Origin: Microbulbifer variabilis
GTDB lineage: Bacteria; Pseudomonadota; Gammaproteobacteria; Pseudomonadales; Cellvibrionaceae
Reading direction: 5' to 3'
NCBI RefSeq assembly: GCF_020524905.1
Contig: NZ_JAIVKI010000001.1
Coordinates: 496,001 to 560,000 of the forward strand
DNA length: 64,000 nucleotides
How positions within the stretch are numbered: position 1 is the stretch's first letter; each line of letters begins with the position of its first letter. Both the position numbers and the translations under genes were made by a program. The notes below the pieces were generated by a model. That model worked only from the letters and a program-made list of their open reading frames with translations. It made no database searches and had not been told where the DNA came from. Below are positions 48,963 through 58,311 of this stretch, piece after piece.

Positions 48963-51365
48963 ATGAACCACCTTTTTATTCGCACTGCCATTGCTTCGGC
49001 ACTGATGATTGGTGCCCAGGGAGCAGCTGCCGATCAGCCTGCTGAAGACTATGTGGAAGGCCAACACTACCGGGGGGGCAGCCAGGTCTGTTACGGCGGT
49101 GATCTTTTTAAAGCCCAGTGGTGGGCTACTGCTGAACAGCGTCCAGCGGAGGCGCTGACTGTGCAAAACACCTGGGATTCCCCTTGGGTTTTGGAGGAAA
49201 TGGGGGTTTGTGATGGCTCCGGCGGGGACTCGGGTGATAGTAGTAACACTGGCGATTCCGACGATAATGCCGACAACGGTGATTCCGGTAATAACAACGA
49301 TAGCGATAGTTCTGGCTCAGACTCTGGCAATTCCGGTAGTACGGGTGGCTCTGGTAGCACCGGCTCCAGTGATGTTGCCACATATCAATCCGGACAAAGC
49401 TACCGCAAGGGCAGTGAAGTTTGCTATGCCGGTGATGTTTTCCTTGCTCAGTGGTGGGCGAACGGGAACGACTTACCCTCTGATGCATTGATCGCACAAA
49501 ATACGTGGGACTCCCCTTGGATCCTCAAAGAGGCCGATGGTTGTGCCGATGGCGGAAACAATGACAACGACGACGATGATGATACAGACGACAACAATGA
49601 CGGAGATTCAGGCACCACGCCGATCTCTCTAAGCGTATCTACCTCGCAATCGCAGCTGACTGGTGGCGGCACGGTTCAGCTTAGTGCGAGTGCATCGGGT
49701 GGCGATAACACACTAAGCTACAGCTGGGCACAGCTCTCCCCGAGCTCCCCGGTAGCGAGTATTGACTCTGTTACCAGCGCCTCCACTTCTGTGACTCTAC
49801 CGGCTACAACCTATGATGTGAGCTATGTCTTCAGCCTGATTGTGAGTGATGGCGATACCACTGAAGAGGCACAGATTACTGTGCAGAATTTTGCTGTTGA
49901 TATTGGCGATGATGACGATTCCACCGATAACGACAACTCCGGTGGCGCAGTAAATGCGGCGATCTCTGCTTCCGCCAATAGTGTGGGTTGTTCCGGCAGT
50001 ATCACCCTGGATGGTTCAGAATCGACCGGCGGCAGTGGCATGAGCTATATCTGGAGCCAGACCGGTGGCCCCTCCATCAAGCTCTCCAACTACGTGGGTA
50101 GTTCCACCCAGGCGGTCCTGCCTGAGGTGTACAGCAATGTGACTTACACCTTCCAGTTGACGGCTACCGATTCCTCAGCGGCCAGTGATGTTGCGGAAGT
50201 GAGCATTAACCAAACCGGTTGTGCCTCGGCCAGTGGCCATGTAATGGGTCTGAGTGAACTGGAGGGGGAGGAGAGTGCCCGCACCACCGATTCGCTTTTG
50301 CAAGAGGTTAAGCAGACCGTTGAGACCCGTGATAATACCCTTGTGGAAGCGGTTCAGCCCGGCCGCAATGCCAACCCGGAAAACGTGCAGCGTGTTGAAA
50401 GCATTATTTCCGAGGACACTTGGAACTATCTGTTCCCGCTGCGGGCCGATGAATATACCTACACCAATTTCCTGCGCGCGGTGGCCAAGTTTCCAGCCTT
50501 CTGTGGTGAGTACACCGATGGCCGTGATTCCGATGCTATCTGCCGCAAGGCGCTGGCGGTGATGTTTGCCCACTTCGGCCAGGAAACCGGTGCTCATGCA
50601 GCGGCCTGGGATGAGCCGGAATGGCGCCAGGGTCTTTATTGGATTCGCGAAATCGGCTGGACCGAGGAGACCTCTGGTGGCTATGGTGCCTGTGAATCCA
50701 GCAGTAGCTGGGCGGCAGATGTATGGCCCTGCGCCATCAATGCCGATGGTGGCTACAAGAGTTACTTTGGTCGCGGCGCTAAGCAGTTGAGCTGGAACTA
50801 TAATTACGGTCCTTTTTCTCAGGCCATGTATGGTGATATTTACACCCTGTTGGAGAACCCGGAGTTGGTTGCGGATACCTGGTTGAACTTAGCCAGTGCC
50901 ATCTTCTTCTTCGTATATCCACAGCCTCCCAAACCGAGCATGCTGCATGTGGTTGATGGCACCTGGGAACCCAATAGTGTTGACCAGGCCAATAACCTGA
51001 CCTCCGGTTTTGGTGTGACCACCAATATTGTGAACGGTGCTATTGAGTGTAGTAAGGGTTCGGAGGACTCCCGCTCTCAGAATCGTATAGATTACTACCA
51101 GAGCTTCACCGAGTATCTGGGGGTGGATATTCCCGCAGATGAAGAGTTGGGGTGTGCCAATATGGGCCAGTTCGAGACCGGCGGTGCTGCCTCCTTGAAT
51201 ATCTACTGGGATAAAGATTGGGGCTGGTCTGCCGATAACCCCAATAATGAGAGTTTCGCCTGTCAGCTGGTGAACTACCAAACGGCCTACTCAGCACTGA
51301 ATGAAGGCGACTATGCCAAGTGTGTGGAAGGCAACTTTGATATGACAATCGACTATCAAAATTAA
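48963..51365 (+). CDS. Secreted multidomain GH19 chitinase
   Basis: This 800-aa exported enzyme should hydrolyse chitin. Order: signal peptide (1-23); chitin-binding CBM5/12-type domain (about 29-75, YRGGSQVCYGG, FKAQWWA, NTWDSPW); Ser/Asp/Gly linker; second CBM5/12 (about 140-190); acidic linker; two PKD/Ig-like domains (about 215-310 and 330-420); GH19 catalytic domain (about 470-760) with the glutamate in FAHFGQETG and the GRGAKQLSWNYNYG motif. Many cysteines suggest disulfides. It is followed by two hairpins. Such enzymes are typical of marine chitin degraders. Confidence 0.94.
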   Translation: MNHLFIRTAIASALMIGAQGAAADQPAEDYVEGQHYRGGSQVCYGGDLFKAQWWATAEQRPAEALTVQNTWDSPWVLEEMGVCDGSGGDSGDSSNTGDSDDNADNGDSGNNNDSDSSGSDSGNSGSTGGSGSTGSSDVATYQSGQSYRKGSEVCYAGDVFLAQWWANGNDLPSDALIAQNTWDSPWILKEADGCADGGNNDNDDDDDTDDNNDGDSGTTPISLSVSTSQSQLTGGGTVQLSASASGGDNTLSYSWAQLSPSSPVASIDSVTSASTSVTLPATTYDVSYVFSLIVSDGDTTEEAQITVQNFAVDIGDDDDSTDNDNSGGAVNAAISASANSVGCSGSITLDGSESTGGSGMSYIWSQTGGPSIKLSNYVGSSTQAVLPEVYSNVTYTFQLTATDSSAASDVAEVSINQTGCASASGHVMGLSELEGEESARTTDSLLQEVKQTVETRDNTLVEAVQPGRNANPENVQRVESIISEDTWNYLFPLRADEYTYTNFLRAVAKFPAFCGEYTDGRDSDAICRKALAVMFAHFGQETGAHAAAWDEPEWRQGLYWIREIGWTEETSGGYGACESSSSWAADVWPCAINADGGYKSYFGRGAKQLSWNYNYGPFSQAMYGDIYTLLENPELVADTWLNLASAIFFFVYPQPPKPSMLHVVDGTWEPNSVDQANNLTSGFGVTTNIVNGAIECSKGSEDSRSQNRIDYYQSFTEYLGVDIPADEELGCANMGQFETGGAASLNIYWDKDWGWSADNPNNESFACQLVNYQTAYSALNEGDYAKCVEGNFDMTIDYQN

Positions 51366-51415
51366 AACCAAGGGGGTGTGTTAACGCCCCTGTCAAAGCC
51401 TTACCCACATGCAGA

Positions 51416-51453
51416 GTGACCCGGCACCATCCCTAGCGCCGGGTCACCTTTTT
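51416..51453 (+). terminator. Terminator after the chitinase gene
   Basis: GTGACCCGGC pairs with GCCGGGTCAC around an 11-base loop and is followed by CTTTTT. A smaller GGGG/CCCC hairpin precedes it at 51372-51391. Confidence 0.85.
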
Positions 51454-51534
51454 ATACACTTTTCTCGTGCTCTTCCGTTTTTCCGCCTGTGGATAACTCA
51501 TAGAGTCAATGCTGTCAAAATTACATTGATTCAC

Positions 51535-52758
51535 TTACTGTAAAATATGCAGAGTATTGCCATTGCCGATTTGAGTTATAAAAGAGTTAACATCAGTTCC
51601 TGCCTGTGTGGCTTGATTAAAATTGGCGCTGCCGATTTGCAGTAACACCAGATTGTTGCGCAACCCACTTTGGGTGATCTCTGCAGTATTCAAGCTGCCG
51701 ACCTGTACGGAGGTAGTGGTAAGTAGGCTGCCATTTTGTTGCAGTGTAAAGCTATTACCCTCTCCCGCCTGGAAAGCGGAAAAACGCACATCAATACCCA
51801 GCTGATTGGAAGTGATCTCATTTTGGCTGCCGGCTTGACCGATAAAGGCACTACCTACCAGGACGTTCTGGTTTGTCATTGTGCTGTTATCGGCCCCGAC
51901 TTGGTTAATATCAATGCTGCCACCCCTGGAGAAATTTTGGTTGCTGGTGGCCGAGTTAAGTATTCCAAACTGGCTGATAGTAACCGAGTTGGATCTGCTC
52001 ACTCTTTGGCTGGTTTCTGCAGAATTTTGCGAGCCTGTCTGTACTATTCTGGAGGTATCTATGTTTGCATCAAGTTGGGAAATTTTTGCGAAGTTGTTAC
52101 TGCCAAGTTGGGTGATCGAGCCCACCACGAAAGTGCTATCCAACTGGTCCACCCGGCTGCTGTTCTCCGAGCCTACCTGCAAAATATCGGCACCGCTCTC
52201 TAAACTTAAGAATTGCAGGATATTGGCGCTGTTGGAACTACCAAACTGACGGAGGATGCCGCTGCTGTCACTGGTATTTTCCTGTAGGAATCCCGCCGTA
52301 TTCTGCTCACCTATCTGCTGTATCTGCTGGCTACTGATAGCGACAATGACTTGCTGCGCATTGGCATTATTAGCTGCTCCCAACTGAAGCACTGAATTGC
52401 TGCTTTCAGTTGTCGTTCCCTGGCCGGCATTAACCTGATTATTGTCTCCAGTTTGTAGGGTGCTGATGCTGCTAGTGGTGGTGTTTTCCTGGGCGGCCTC
52501 GCTGTTGTTGGCCACGCCTATTTGCGTTTGGCTGATAACACTTTCGTTGGTGCCATCAATTTGCAGGGCATCTACGGTGTTATTTATCCCAATCTGAGTC
52601 TGTATAATCAAACTGTTGCTGACATCGGAGTCGCCATTATTAGCGGTGGCATTATTTCCAAAACCAAATTGATTGAGGATAACAAAGTTATTGTCTGCGA
52701 GAGCCCCCCCACTGATAGCGATAACCAGTGAAGTGGTGATAAGAGGGGAGATTTTCAT
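51535..52758 (-). CDS. Large curlin-repeat protein (CsgA/CsgB-like amyloid), copy 2
   Basis: The 407-aa product has a signal peptide (1-21, ending ALA) and about 17 imperfect 22-23-residue repeats of the type QxGxxNxxxxxQ, for example QIGVANNSEAAQ, QLGAANNANAQQ and the final QIGNGNTLHILQ. The repeats match the curlin family, but the protein is nearly three times as long as CsgA. It is paralogous to the gene at 40.8-42.2 kb in architecture and shares the leader RTAAAGGAG. Convergent with the chitinase gene. No secretion or nucleation genes are visible in the window. Confidence 0.88.
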   Translation of the reverse strand: MKISPLITTSLVIAISGGALADNNFVILNQFGFGNNATANNGDSDVSNSLIIQTQIGINNTVDALQIDGTNESVISQTQIGVANNSEAAQENTTTSSISTLQTGDNNQVNAGQGTTTESSNSVLQLGAANNANAQQVIVAISSQQIQQIGEQNTAGFLQENTSDSSGILRQFGSSNSANILQFLSLESGADILQVGSENSSRVDQLDSTFVVGSITQLGSNNFAKISQLDANIDTSRIVQTGSQNSAETSQRVSRSNSVTISQFGILNSATSNQNFSRGGSIDINQVGADNSTMTNQNVLVGSAFIGQAGSQNEITSNQLGIDVRFSAFQAGEGNSFTLQQNGSLLTTTSVQVGSLNTAEITQSGLRNNLVLLQIGSANFNQATQAGTDVNSFITQIGNGNTLHILQ

Positions 52759-53714
52759 GAGATGCTCCTTTACTGCAAAGATCTCTGGGTAATGCTAAAT
52801 CCCGGAAGAAAATCAGCTATTAAATGCCCCAAGATTGATGGGGCATTCAGTAAATCTTAGATCTTGCTTTATGGGGGATGGTTGCGTCTCCGCCATTATT
52901 TTCATGAGGAATTTAGGAGTTGGCAGGGAAGGTGTACTGTGCTTGGTTTTATTTGAACTGTTGGGTCTGGCTGCGAGTGTATTTTTTCTTAACTTGTATT
53001 GGTAAAAAAACGCTGTTTACCAATGGCTTCTTAATAAAAAGTCCGACTTCAAGCGCTGGCTACTACTTTCCGCCTATGCCTGGCGCCGAAGTCGGTTTAC
53101 TGCATTGGATCGGCTCTGAATGGAGGATAAGTTTCCAAACTGCACATAGAACCCTTTCCAAGCCATTGTTAATGGCATTACTACTTGTCTCTACCTGGTT
53201 GCCGGTCGCTGGCGGATTTTTACAACGAAGTGAATTTTACCCTTCCCATCTTGTATAATTAATATTCACTACGTTAATGACTGTAAATCTAGTATTTTTG
53301 AGTGTCTGCACTTAAATGATTTTGGGTAAATTTACTGCTTTTCTATAGTCCTATACTCGTTACTCTGTGAGGATAAGCCTATTTGTGTTAGGTAACATTT
53401 GCCTGTTTCACTTCGTTTACATTGATAAGTGTTGACGATAAATTGAGAGGCCGGTATGAGAGAGAAGTGCGGAAATCCTAGGAGTAAAGTTTACTGATCT
53501 TCTGAGTTGTTGATAGGCAACCTGGCTTATGGGAAATCTTTCCTGGCAATATAGGACTAAACTCTCATTTTTCACTCAGAGCCCACCATTACCAATTGCA
53601 TTTATTATCCGTAACCAAGAATGATTGACTCCTAAAATTGTGAATAAAGGGGGCCGTTGCATCCAGGTGTTGCATCCAGGTGTTGCATCCAGGTATCGAC
53701 AGGTTGGAGTATTT
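52759..53714. other. Gene-poor 0.95-kb region upstream of curlin copy 2 and the DHA2 exporter
   Basis: A perfect 9-bp hairpin AATGCCCCA/TGGGGCATT lies at 52823-52847 in the presumed leader of curlin copy 2. A 112-codon plus-strand ORF (52920-53258) has no recognisable family and an irregular composition; I do not regard it as a gene. The 13-bp tandem repeat described separately is at the right end. Confidence 0.55.
53656..53694 (+). repeat. Three perfect 13-bp tandem repeats
   Basis: GTTGCATCCAGGT occurs three times head to tail, ending 20 bases before the start codon of the DHA2 exporter. Because the unit is not a multiple of three and lies in the leader, copy number could alter spacing of promoter or leader elements. 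Confidence 0.95.
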
Positions 53715-55091
53715 ATGGCTGTGGCAAAAGATGCCCTTTCCCGAAAGCAGGTCGTTGCATTAACCGCATTGACCTTCGCAATATTTCTGATTGCCAATGA
53801 CTTTACCGCCTTTTCTGTGGCAATACCGGCTATGCAGAAGCACTTTCATACAGATATCTCCACGATGCAGTGGGTGATCAATGGCTATGCCTTAGTCTTT
53901 GGGGTACTGATTGTAACCGGTGGTCGCCTGGCGGATATGTTTGGGCGCCGTCGACTCTTTTTTATTGGTACCAGTATTTTTATTTTTTTTTCCCTATTGG
54001 GGGGCTTTGCGGTCAATAACTGGATGTTGCTGGGCAGCCGAGCATTGATGGGGGTGGGTGGGGCCTTAATGTGGCCGGCAATTCTTGGAATGACTTACCA
54101 GATAATGCCGGAGAATAGGGCTGGGCAAGCTGGAGGTTTGATAATGACCGTGTGCGGGTTTGCTAATTCGGTGGGGCCATTGTTGGGAGGTTTTCTGACC
54201 GATTTTCTAAGTTGGCGCTGGATATTTTTTATCAATTTTCCCATTGCGCTGTTGGCAATGCTGATAAGCTGGCGAGTGATTGATGATGACAGTCCTGAGA
54301 ATGCCGACGATCAGGTGGATTATGTAGGAATAATTTTCCTGTCTATTTGCTTGCTGGCACTATTGTTAGCACTGGATCTTGTCGTGGAAATGGGGTTGGG
54401 GAGTTCTTTGATTGTTGGGCTTCTTATCATTTCTGTGCTTGGGTTTTGCCTATTCGCCTGGGCAGAGGCTCATACTGAGCGTAACCCACTTATTCCCGCG
54501 GATGTGGCAACTAATTGGCACTTTCTTACCGTGGGCTTTGTAACGCTTTTACTATCCGTTATTTTTGTCTCAATGTTGCTCTATGTACCTCAGTTTTTGA
54601 TAAAAGAGTTAATGTTTTCCGCTGTCTGGTCTGGTGCCGGGTTACTACCGGTTATGATTACTTATGGAATTGTTTCCTATATTGCCGGTAGGCTCTATGC
54701 CCTGCTGGGGGCAAAAGTGATCTTGTCTGCTGCGGCCATCTTTCTTGGGGGTGGGATGTTCTTGCTTTCGAGCTTGCTGGAACATACACACTATATTCAC
54801 TTGGTGCCGGGTCTGATATCGCTTGGGATTGGACTGGGACTATTTTTTCCTACAATCACAACAGCTGCCGTTACCACGGTTGGCCCTGACAGGGCCAGCC
54901 TTGCCGCAGCGTTGGTTTTTATGTTTCAGATTATTGGTGGGGCGATTGGTCTCGCGATGAATACGACCATTGTAGCCCTGGCTTCGAGCTTATCTGCGGG
55001 CATTGATCGTGCGTTTATAGTAAATGGTTATCTAGCGTTGTTGGCGCTGCTGGTGTGCATCTTGTTTGTGCGCGGAGCGCGCATCGGTTAG
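53715..55091 (+). CDS. DHA2-type MFS drug exporter (EmrB/QacA-like)
   Basis: The 458-aa protein has about 14 membrane helices, characteristic of the DHA2 group. It shows the helix 1 motif DFTAFSVAIPAMQ, the QWVINGYALVFGVLIVTGGRLADMFGRRR segment (spanning helices 2 and the loop), and the helix 5 antiporter motif around NSVGPLLGGFLTD. Start at MAVAKDALS is chosen because GGAG lies six bases upstream; a longer frame would translate the 13-bp repeats. No adaptor protein is adjacent. Substrate unknown. Confidence 0.9.
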   Translation: MAVAKDALSRKQVVALTALTFAIFLIANDFTAFSVAIPAMQKHFHTDISTMQWVINGYALVFGVLIVTGGRLADMFGRRRLFFIGTSIFIFFSLLGGFAVNNWMLLGSRALMGVGGALMWPAILGMTYQIMPENRAGQAGGLIMTVCGFANSVGPLLGGFLTDFLSWRWIFFINFPIALLAMLISWRVIDDDSPENADDQVDYVGIIFLSICLLALLLALDLVVEMGLGSSLIVGLLIISVLGFCLFAWAEAHTERNPLIPADVATNWHFLTVGFVTLLLSVIFVSMLLYVPQFLIKELMFSAVWSGAGLLPVMITYGIVSYIAGRLYALLGAKVILSAAAIFLGGGMFLLSSLLEHTHYIHLVPGLISLGIGLGLFFPTITTAAVTTVGPDRASLAAALVFMFQIIGGAIGLAMNTTIVALASSLSAGIDRAFIVNGYLALLALLVCILFVRGARIG

Positions 55092-55601
55092 AGATGAAAC
55101 TCTCTGTTCTGGGTGTTTTCCTTTGACTAAATTTCAATGCTTATTTGTTTTCTCGATAATTGATGTTTGTTTTTCCAATAAGAAAAGCTTGCGGCTCAAT
55201 TTTTTACGGCTCAATTTAATTTAACCTAAAGTTCAGCTTTAAGTTAATAGGGTGCGGAATATCCTACCTTTAGATAGGGTTATAAATTTAAAAAACTATG
55301 AGCTTTTCCTATTAACTAATGGGATGGATTAGGGGAAAATAAGCGACCTGCTCAATCCTTGGAATGGACTCTCAGGCGTTAATTCGCGTTGTGGTGAATC
55401 ATCGGGTTGGCTTTACGCCGTGTATTGAGTAGAAACGGGACTTATTGGTGCTGTTTCTGTGACTCTTCGCTCGTTTTATTGCTGATGTTGAGAAAGTGAT
55501 ATCGACATTGTGCAGTGAGTAACAACTGCGGAGAGAATCATTATAAAGGCTGGCGATTGTCCCGGGAGAATTAACCTCCCTTTTTATAAGGAGATCAGAT
55601 T
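55092..55601. other. Intergenic region before nnrS
   Basis: About 510 bases with no gene. CGGCTCAATTT occurs twice in tandem near 55190-55220, and an imperfect hairpin TTAAC...GTTAA follows. A strong AAGGAG precedes nnrS. No FNR/NnrR-type TTGAT-N4-ATCAA box was seen. Confidence 0.55.
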
Positions 55602-56762
55602 GTGATACCCATTGTCGACCGCGCGAGTGCGGAATCCATCGCTCCATTTTGGCGCATGCCTTTTCGGCCTTTCTTCTGGGGTGGTGCCCTGTGGAGCATG
55701 GTTGCTTTGTTAATCTGGCAGGCCTCTCTGTCCGGCTGGCAATTGCCCGCACTGCGAGTGGGGATCGTCTGGCATTCTCATGAAATGCTATTCGGCTTTG
55801 CGGCAGCGGTGGTGGTGGGCTTTCTAGGCACTGCAATGCAAACCTGGACCGGAATCCCCTCGCCCAAAGGGCCCCAGTTAATGAGCCTGGTGGGCTTGTG
55901 GCTGCTAGCGCGTCTGGGGTACTTGGTTGCGGCAGTGCCCCTGTGGATGCCGGTAGTAGCCGAGGTATCTTTCTTTCTGTTGGCCGCATTTCTGTTGGGA
56001 GCACGTGTACTGCGTACAAAGCAGTGGCGCAATTTGTTTGTGCTACCGGCTATGCTCACTTTTGCCGGGCTGTCGGCCTGTCATTGGCTATTGCCCGGTG
56101 CACAGAGCCGAGTAGCGCTGATGGCTCTGCTTTTGGTGACGGCGATTATTCTGGTGATTGGTGGCAGGGTGATTCCTTTCTTTACGGCGCGACGTTTCCA
56201 CTTGAGCCCCCGGGAAAAATTACCTCTGGTTGAATGGGGTACACATATCGCGGTAGTACTACTGCTATTCAGTGTTGCCCTGGATTTTCCCAGAATAGTT
56301 TGGGCACTGCTTGCTTTGTCTCTAGGTGTCTTGCAGCTAATAAGAGTGTTGCGTTGGCACCCGAGTAAAATTTGGGCTGAGCCTATGGTCTGGTCCCTGC
56401 ACCTGAGTTATTGGCTGGTGATTTTGGGGTGTTTTCTCGCCGCTCTGTCCTGGAGTGGAATCGCTCCGGCTTGGCAAAGTCCCGCGCTACATGCTTTTGC
56501 AGTGGGTGGCATTGGTGGCTTGATTTTGGCCATGACCAGCCGCGTGAGTTTGGGGCATACAGGTCGTATTCTACAGGCGCCGCGTTTGATGCCGCTGGCG
56601 TTTGCCGCGCTGGCCCTGTCCGCTTTGGCCCGTATTTTTTGGGCTCCGGCCCCCAGCGGTTTTCTCGCCGCGATTATTGCCTGGGTGCTTGGCTACTCCC
56701 TGTTTCTGATTTACTACACCCCGGTATTATTTCAGCCCAGAGTGGATGGACATCCCGGCTAA
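55602..56762 (+). CDS. nnrS: NnrS family membrane protein
   Basis: This 386-aa protein has about 12 membrane helices and the NnrS signatures: PFRPFFWGGALWS near the N-terminus, HSHEMLFGFAAAVVVGF with haem-ligand candidate histidines, GGRVIPFFTARRF, and HAFAVGGIGGLILAMTSRVSLGHTG spread over helices 8-9. NnrS proteins bind haem and copper and help cells resist nitric oxide stress. GTG is the start, with AAGGAG eight bases upstream. Nothing else for denitrification is in the window. Confidence 0.92.
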   Translation: MIPIVDRASAESIAPFWRMPFRPFFWGGALWSMVALLIWQASLSGWQLPALRVGIVWHSHEMLFGFAAAVVVGFLGTAMQTWTGIPSPKGPQLMSLVGLWLLARLGYLVAAVPLWMPVVAEVSFFLLAAFLLGARVLRTKQWRNLFVLPAMLTFAGLSACHWLLPGAQSRVALMALLLVTAIILVIGGRVIPFFTARRFHLSPREKLPLVEWGTHIAVVLLLFSVALDFPRIVWALLALSLGVLQLIRVLRWHPSKIWAEPMVWSLHLSYWLVILGCFLAALSWSGIAPAWQSPALHAFAVGGIGGLILAMTSRVSLGHTGRILQAPRLMPLAFAALALSALARIFWAPAPSGFLAAIIAWVLGYSLFLIYYTPVLFQPRVDGHPG

Positions 56763-56819
56763 ATCTAAAAGAAACTTATGGTGCCGCTTTGCTTATTGGT
56801 GAGCGGCACCGTGTCTCTT

Positions 56820-57242
56820 TCAGGAAATATCGACGTTATCCTCCTTGGTAAAGCTGCCGAATTTTGGTGCTTTGTCCAGGTCCTTGTCCCAATCCGCTTT
56901 GCTGGCCATAAAGATATGAGCGGTAGGCTTGATGGTGATAGAGCTATTGAGGCTGCCTGCGGGCACCGTCACTAGCCCTGTTTCCTTATCGGCGTAGGGC
57001 AGTGTGGAGCCACACTGTCCACAAAAGCTTTTTATGTGCCGTGTCGAGGGGAGCCTAAACACTCTGATGTACTCTTTCCCGCGTAACCACTGCAGTTTTG
57101 CTGAGGAAGAAAACAGGTTTGCGGCGTGAGCGGAGCCGGTGTCTTTGCGGCAGTGGTCGCAATGGCAAAGAAAGAAGCTTTCAAACTCCCCCTCTACCTC
57201 AAAGTGCACTTCGCCACAGAGACATGAACCTTTGTGATTCAT
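56820..57242 (-). CDS. GFA/CENP-V family zinc-binding protein, second copy
   Basis: The 140-aa product shows CLCGEV near the N-terminus, CHCDHCRKDTGS and CGQCGSTLPY, the zinc-binding cysteines of the GFA family. It is a distant paralogue of the gene at 7.5 kb. A small hydrophilic protein, cytoplasmic, function unknown. It converges with nnrS and lies behind the PhzF-like gene on the same strand. Confidence 0.87.
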   Translation of the reverse strand: MNHKGSCLCGEVHFEVEGEFESFFLCHCDHCRKDTGSAHAANLFSSSAKLQWLRGKEYIRVFRLPSTRHIKSFCGQCGSTLPYADKETGLVTVPAGSLNSSITIKPTAHIFMASKADWDKDLDKAPKFGSFTKEDNVDIS

Positions 57243-57334
57243 TTTTAATCCCTTTTTTATTCAGGGTTATTTGCGTTATCCGCGATTGCTACCTCTGGTT
57301 GCGCTGGGGGCACAGGCAAGTGGAGTTATAAAAA

Positions 57335-58141
57335 CTATTGACTGTTCTCGGCTATATCGATAACGCCGTTAAGATATGGTACCGCGTTGCCGGAGATGAT
57401 CACCCGTTCTCCCTCAAGCTGGCAATGTAGTAGGCCGCCACGCTTGGAAGCTTGGTAGGCGATCAAATTGGACTTGCTCAGTTTTTCTCCCCAATAGGGC
57501 GCCAAACCTGTGTGGATAGATCCGGTTACCGGGTCCTCGGCGCCACCATTGGCGGGCCAGAAATATCTGGAAATAAAGTCGTACTTCTTTGATTGTGCGG
57601 TAACCACTACATCATAGGGGGCGAGCCTGGCCAGCTTGGTAGCATCCTGCTGTAACCGCAAAATATCTTCTTCTGCGGTGTAAACGGCAAAGTAAGCTTG
57701 ATTGTTGCGCAGAACCTCTGTGGGCGTGATGGACAGCCCTTCGAGCAGGTCACTGGGAATGCTTGTCAGTGGTTGTGGGGGGCGGGAGGGAAAGTCCATG
57801 GCGATCAGGCCGTCCCCGTTGCGGCTGATGTGCATGTCACCTACTGCCTCGGCGAAGAAATCCAGCCCTTTCAAGTGTGGGTGTCTGCGAAACACGACAA
57901 AAGCGGAGGCCAGGGTGGCATGGCCACAAAAATCGATTTCCGTTAATGGAGAAAACCAGCGGACTTGATATTCGCTGTCGCTGCACCTGCGTAAAAATGC
58001 GGTTTCCGAGAGATTGTTTTGCGCGGCGATGGATTGCATCAAGGGTTTGCTGAGCCACTCTTCAATAATGATTACTGCTGCGGAGTTGCCACCAAACTGG
58101 ACGTCAGTGAAGGCATCGACGATATTGATTTCGACTTGCAT
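57335..58141 (-). CDS. PhzF family isomerase-like protein
   Basis: This 268-aa protein has the diaminopimelate-epimerase-like fold of PhzF: GGNSAAVI at the start, the catalytic glutamate in NNLSETAFL (about residue 47), FCGHATLASAFV, and EDPVTGSIHTGLAPYW in the second half. PhzF proper isomerises a phenazine precursor, but most family members have unknown substrates and no other phz gene is here. It is divergent from the UbiM-like gene. Confidence 0.9.
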   Translation of the reverse strand: MQVEINIVDAFTDVQFGGNSAAVIIIEEWLSKPLMQSIAAQNNLSETAFLRRCSDSEYQVRWFSPLTEIDFCGHATLASAFVVFRRHPHLKGLDFFAEAVGDMHISRNGDGLIAMDFPSRPPQPLTSIPSDLLEGLSITPTEVLRNNQAYFAVYTAEEDILRLQQDATKLARLAPYDVVVTAQSKKYDFISRYFWPANGGAEDPVTGSIHTGLAPYWGEKLSKSNLIAYQASKRGGLLHCQLEGERVIISGNAVPYLNGVIDIAENSQ

Positions 58142-58311
58142 ATACGATCCTTTGTCTGTGCTTATTCTCTTTTTATTTCGGCCTCGTACTTTCCTGATTT
58201 GTATCAGTCGAGCTACGACTGTTCCAGCATACAGTGCATGCCAAGCGGTGGATAACGATAGTTTTTCATCGCATGTTGTAAATGGTGTGGGTTGGTTTTA
58301 GAGGGACTGGG

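Noticed and set aside
52920..53258. 112-codon ORF upstream of the DHA2 exporter
   Set aside because: No recognisable family, no ribosome binding site and odd composition; treated as non-coding.
55399..56019. 206-codon minus-strand ORF over the nnrS start
   Set aside because: Runs antisense through nnrS and its leader; the NnrS frame has family motifs and a good ribosome binding site.
57335..58141. Phenazine biosynthesis
   Set aside because: A PhzF-like protein alone is not evidence; no other phz genes are present.
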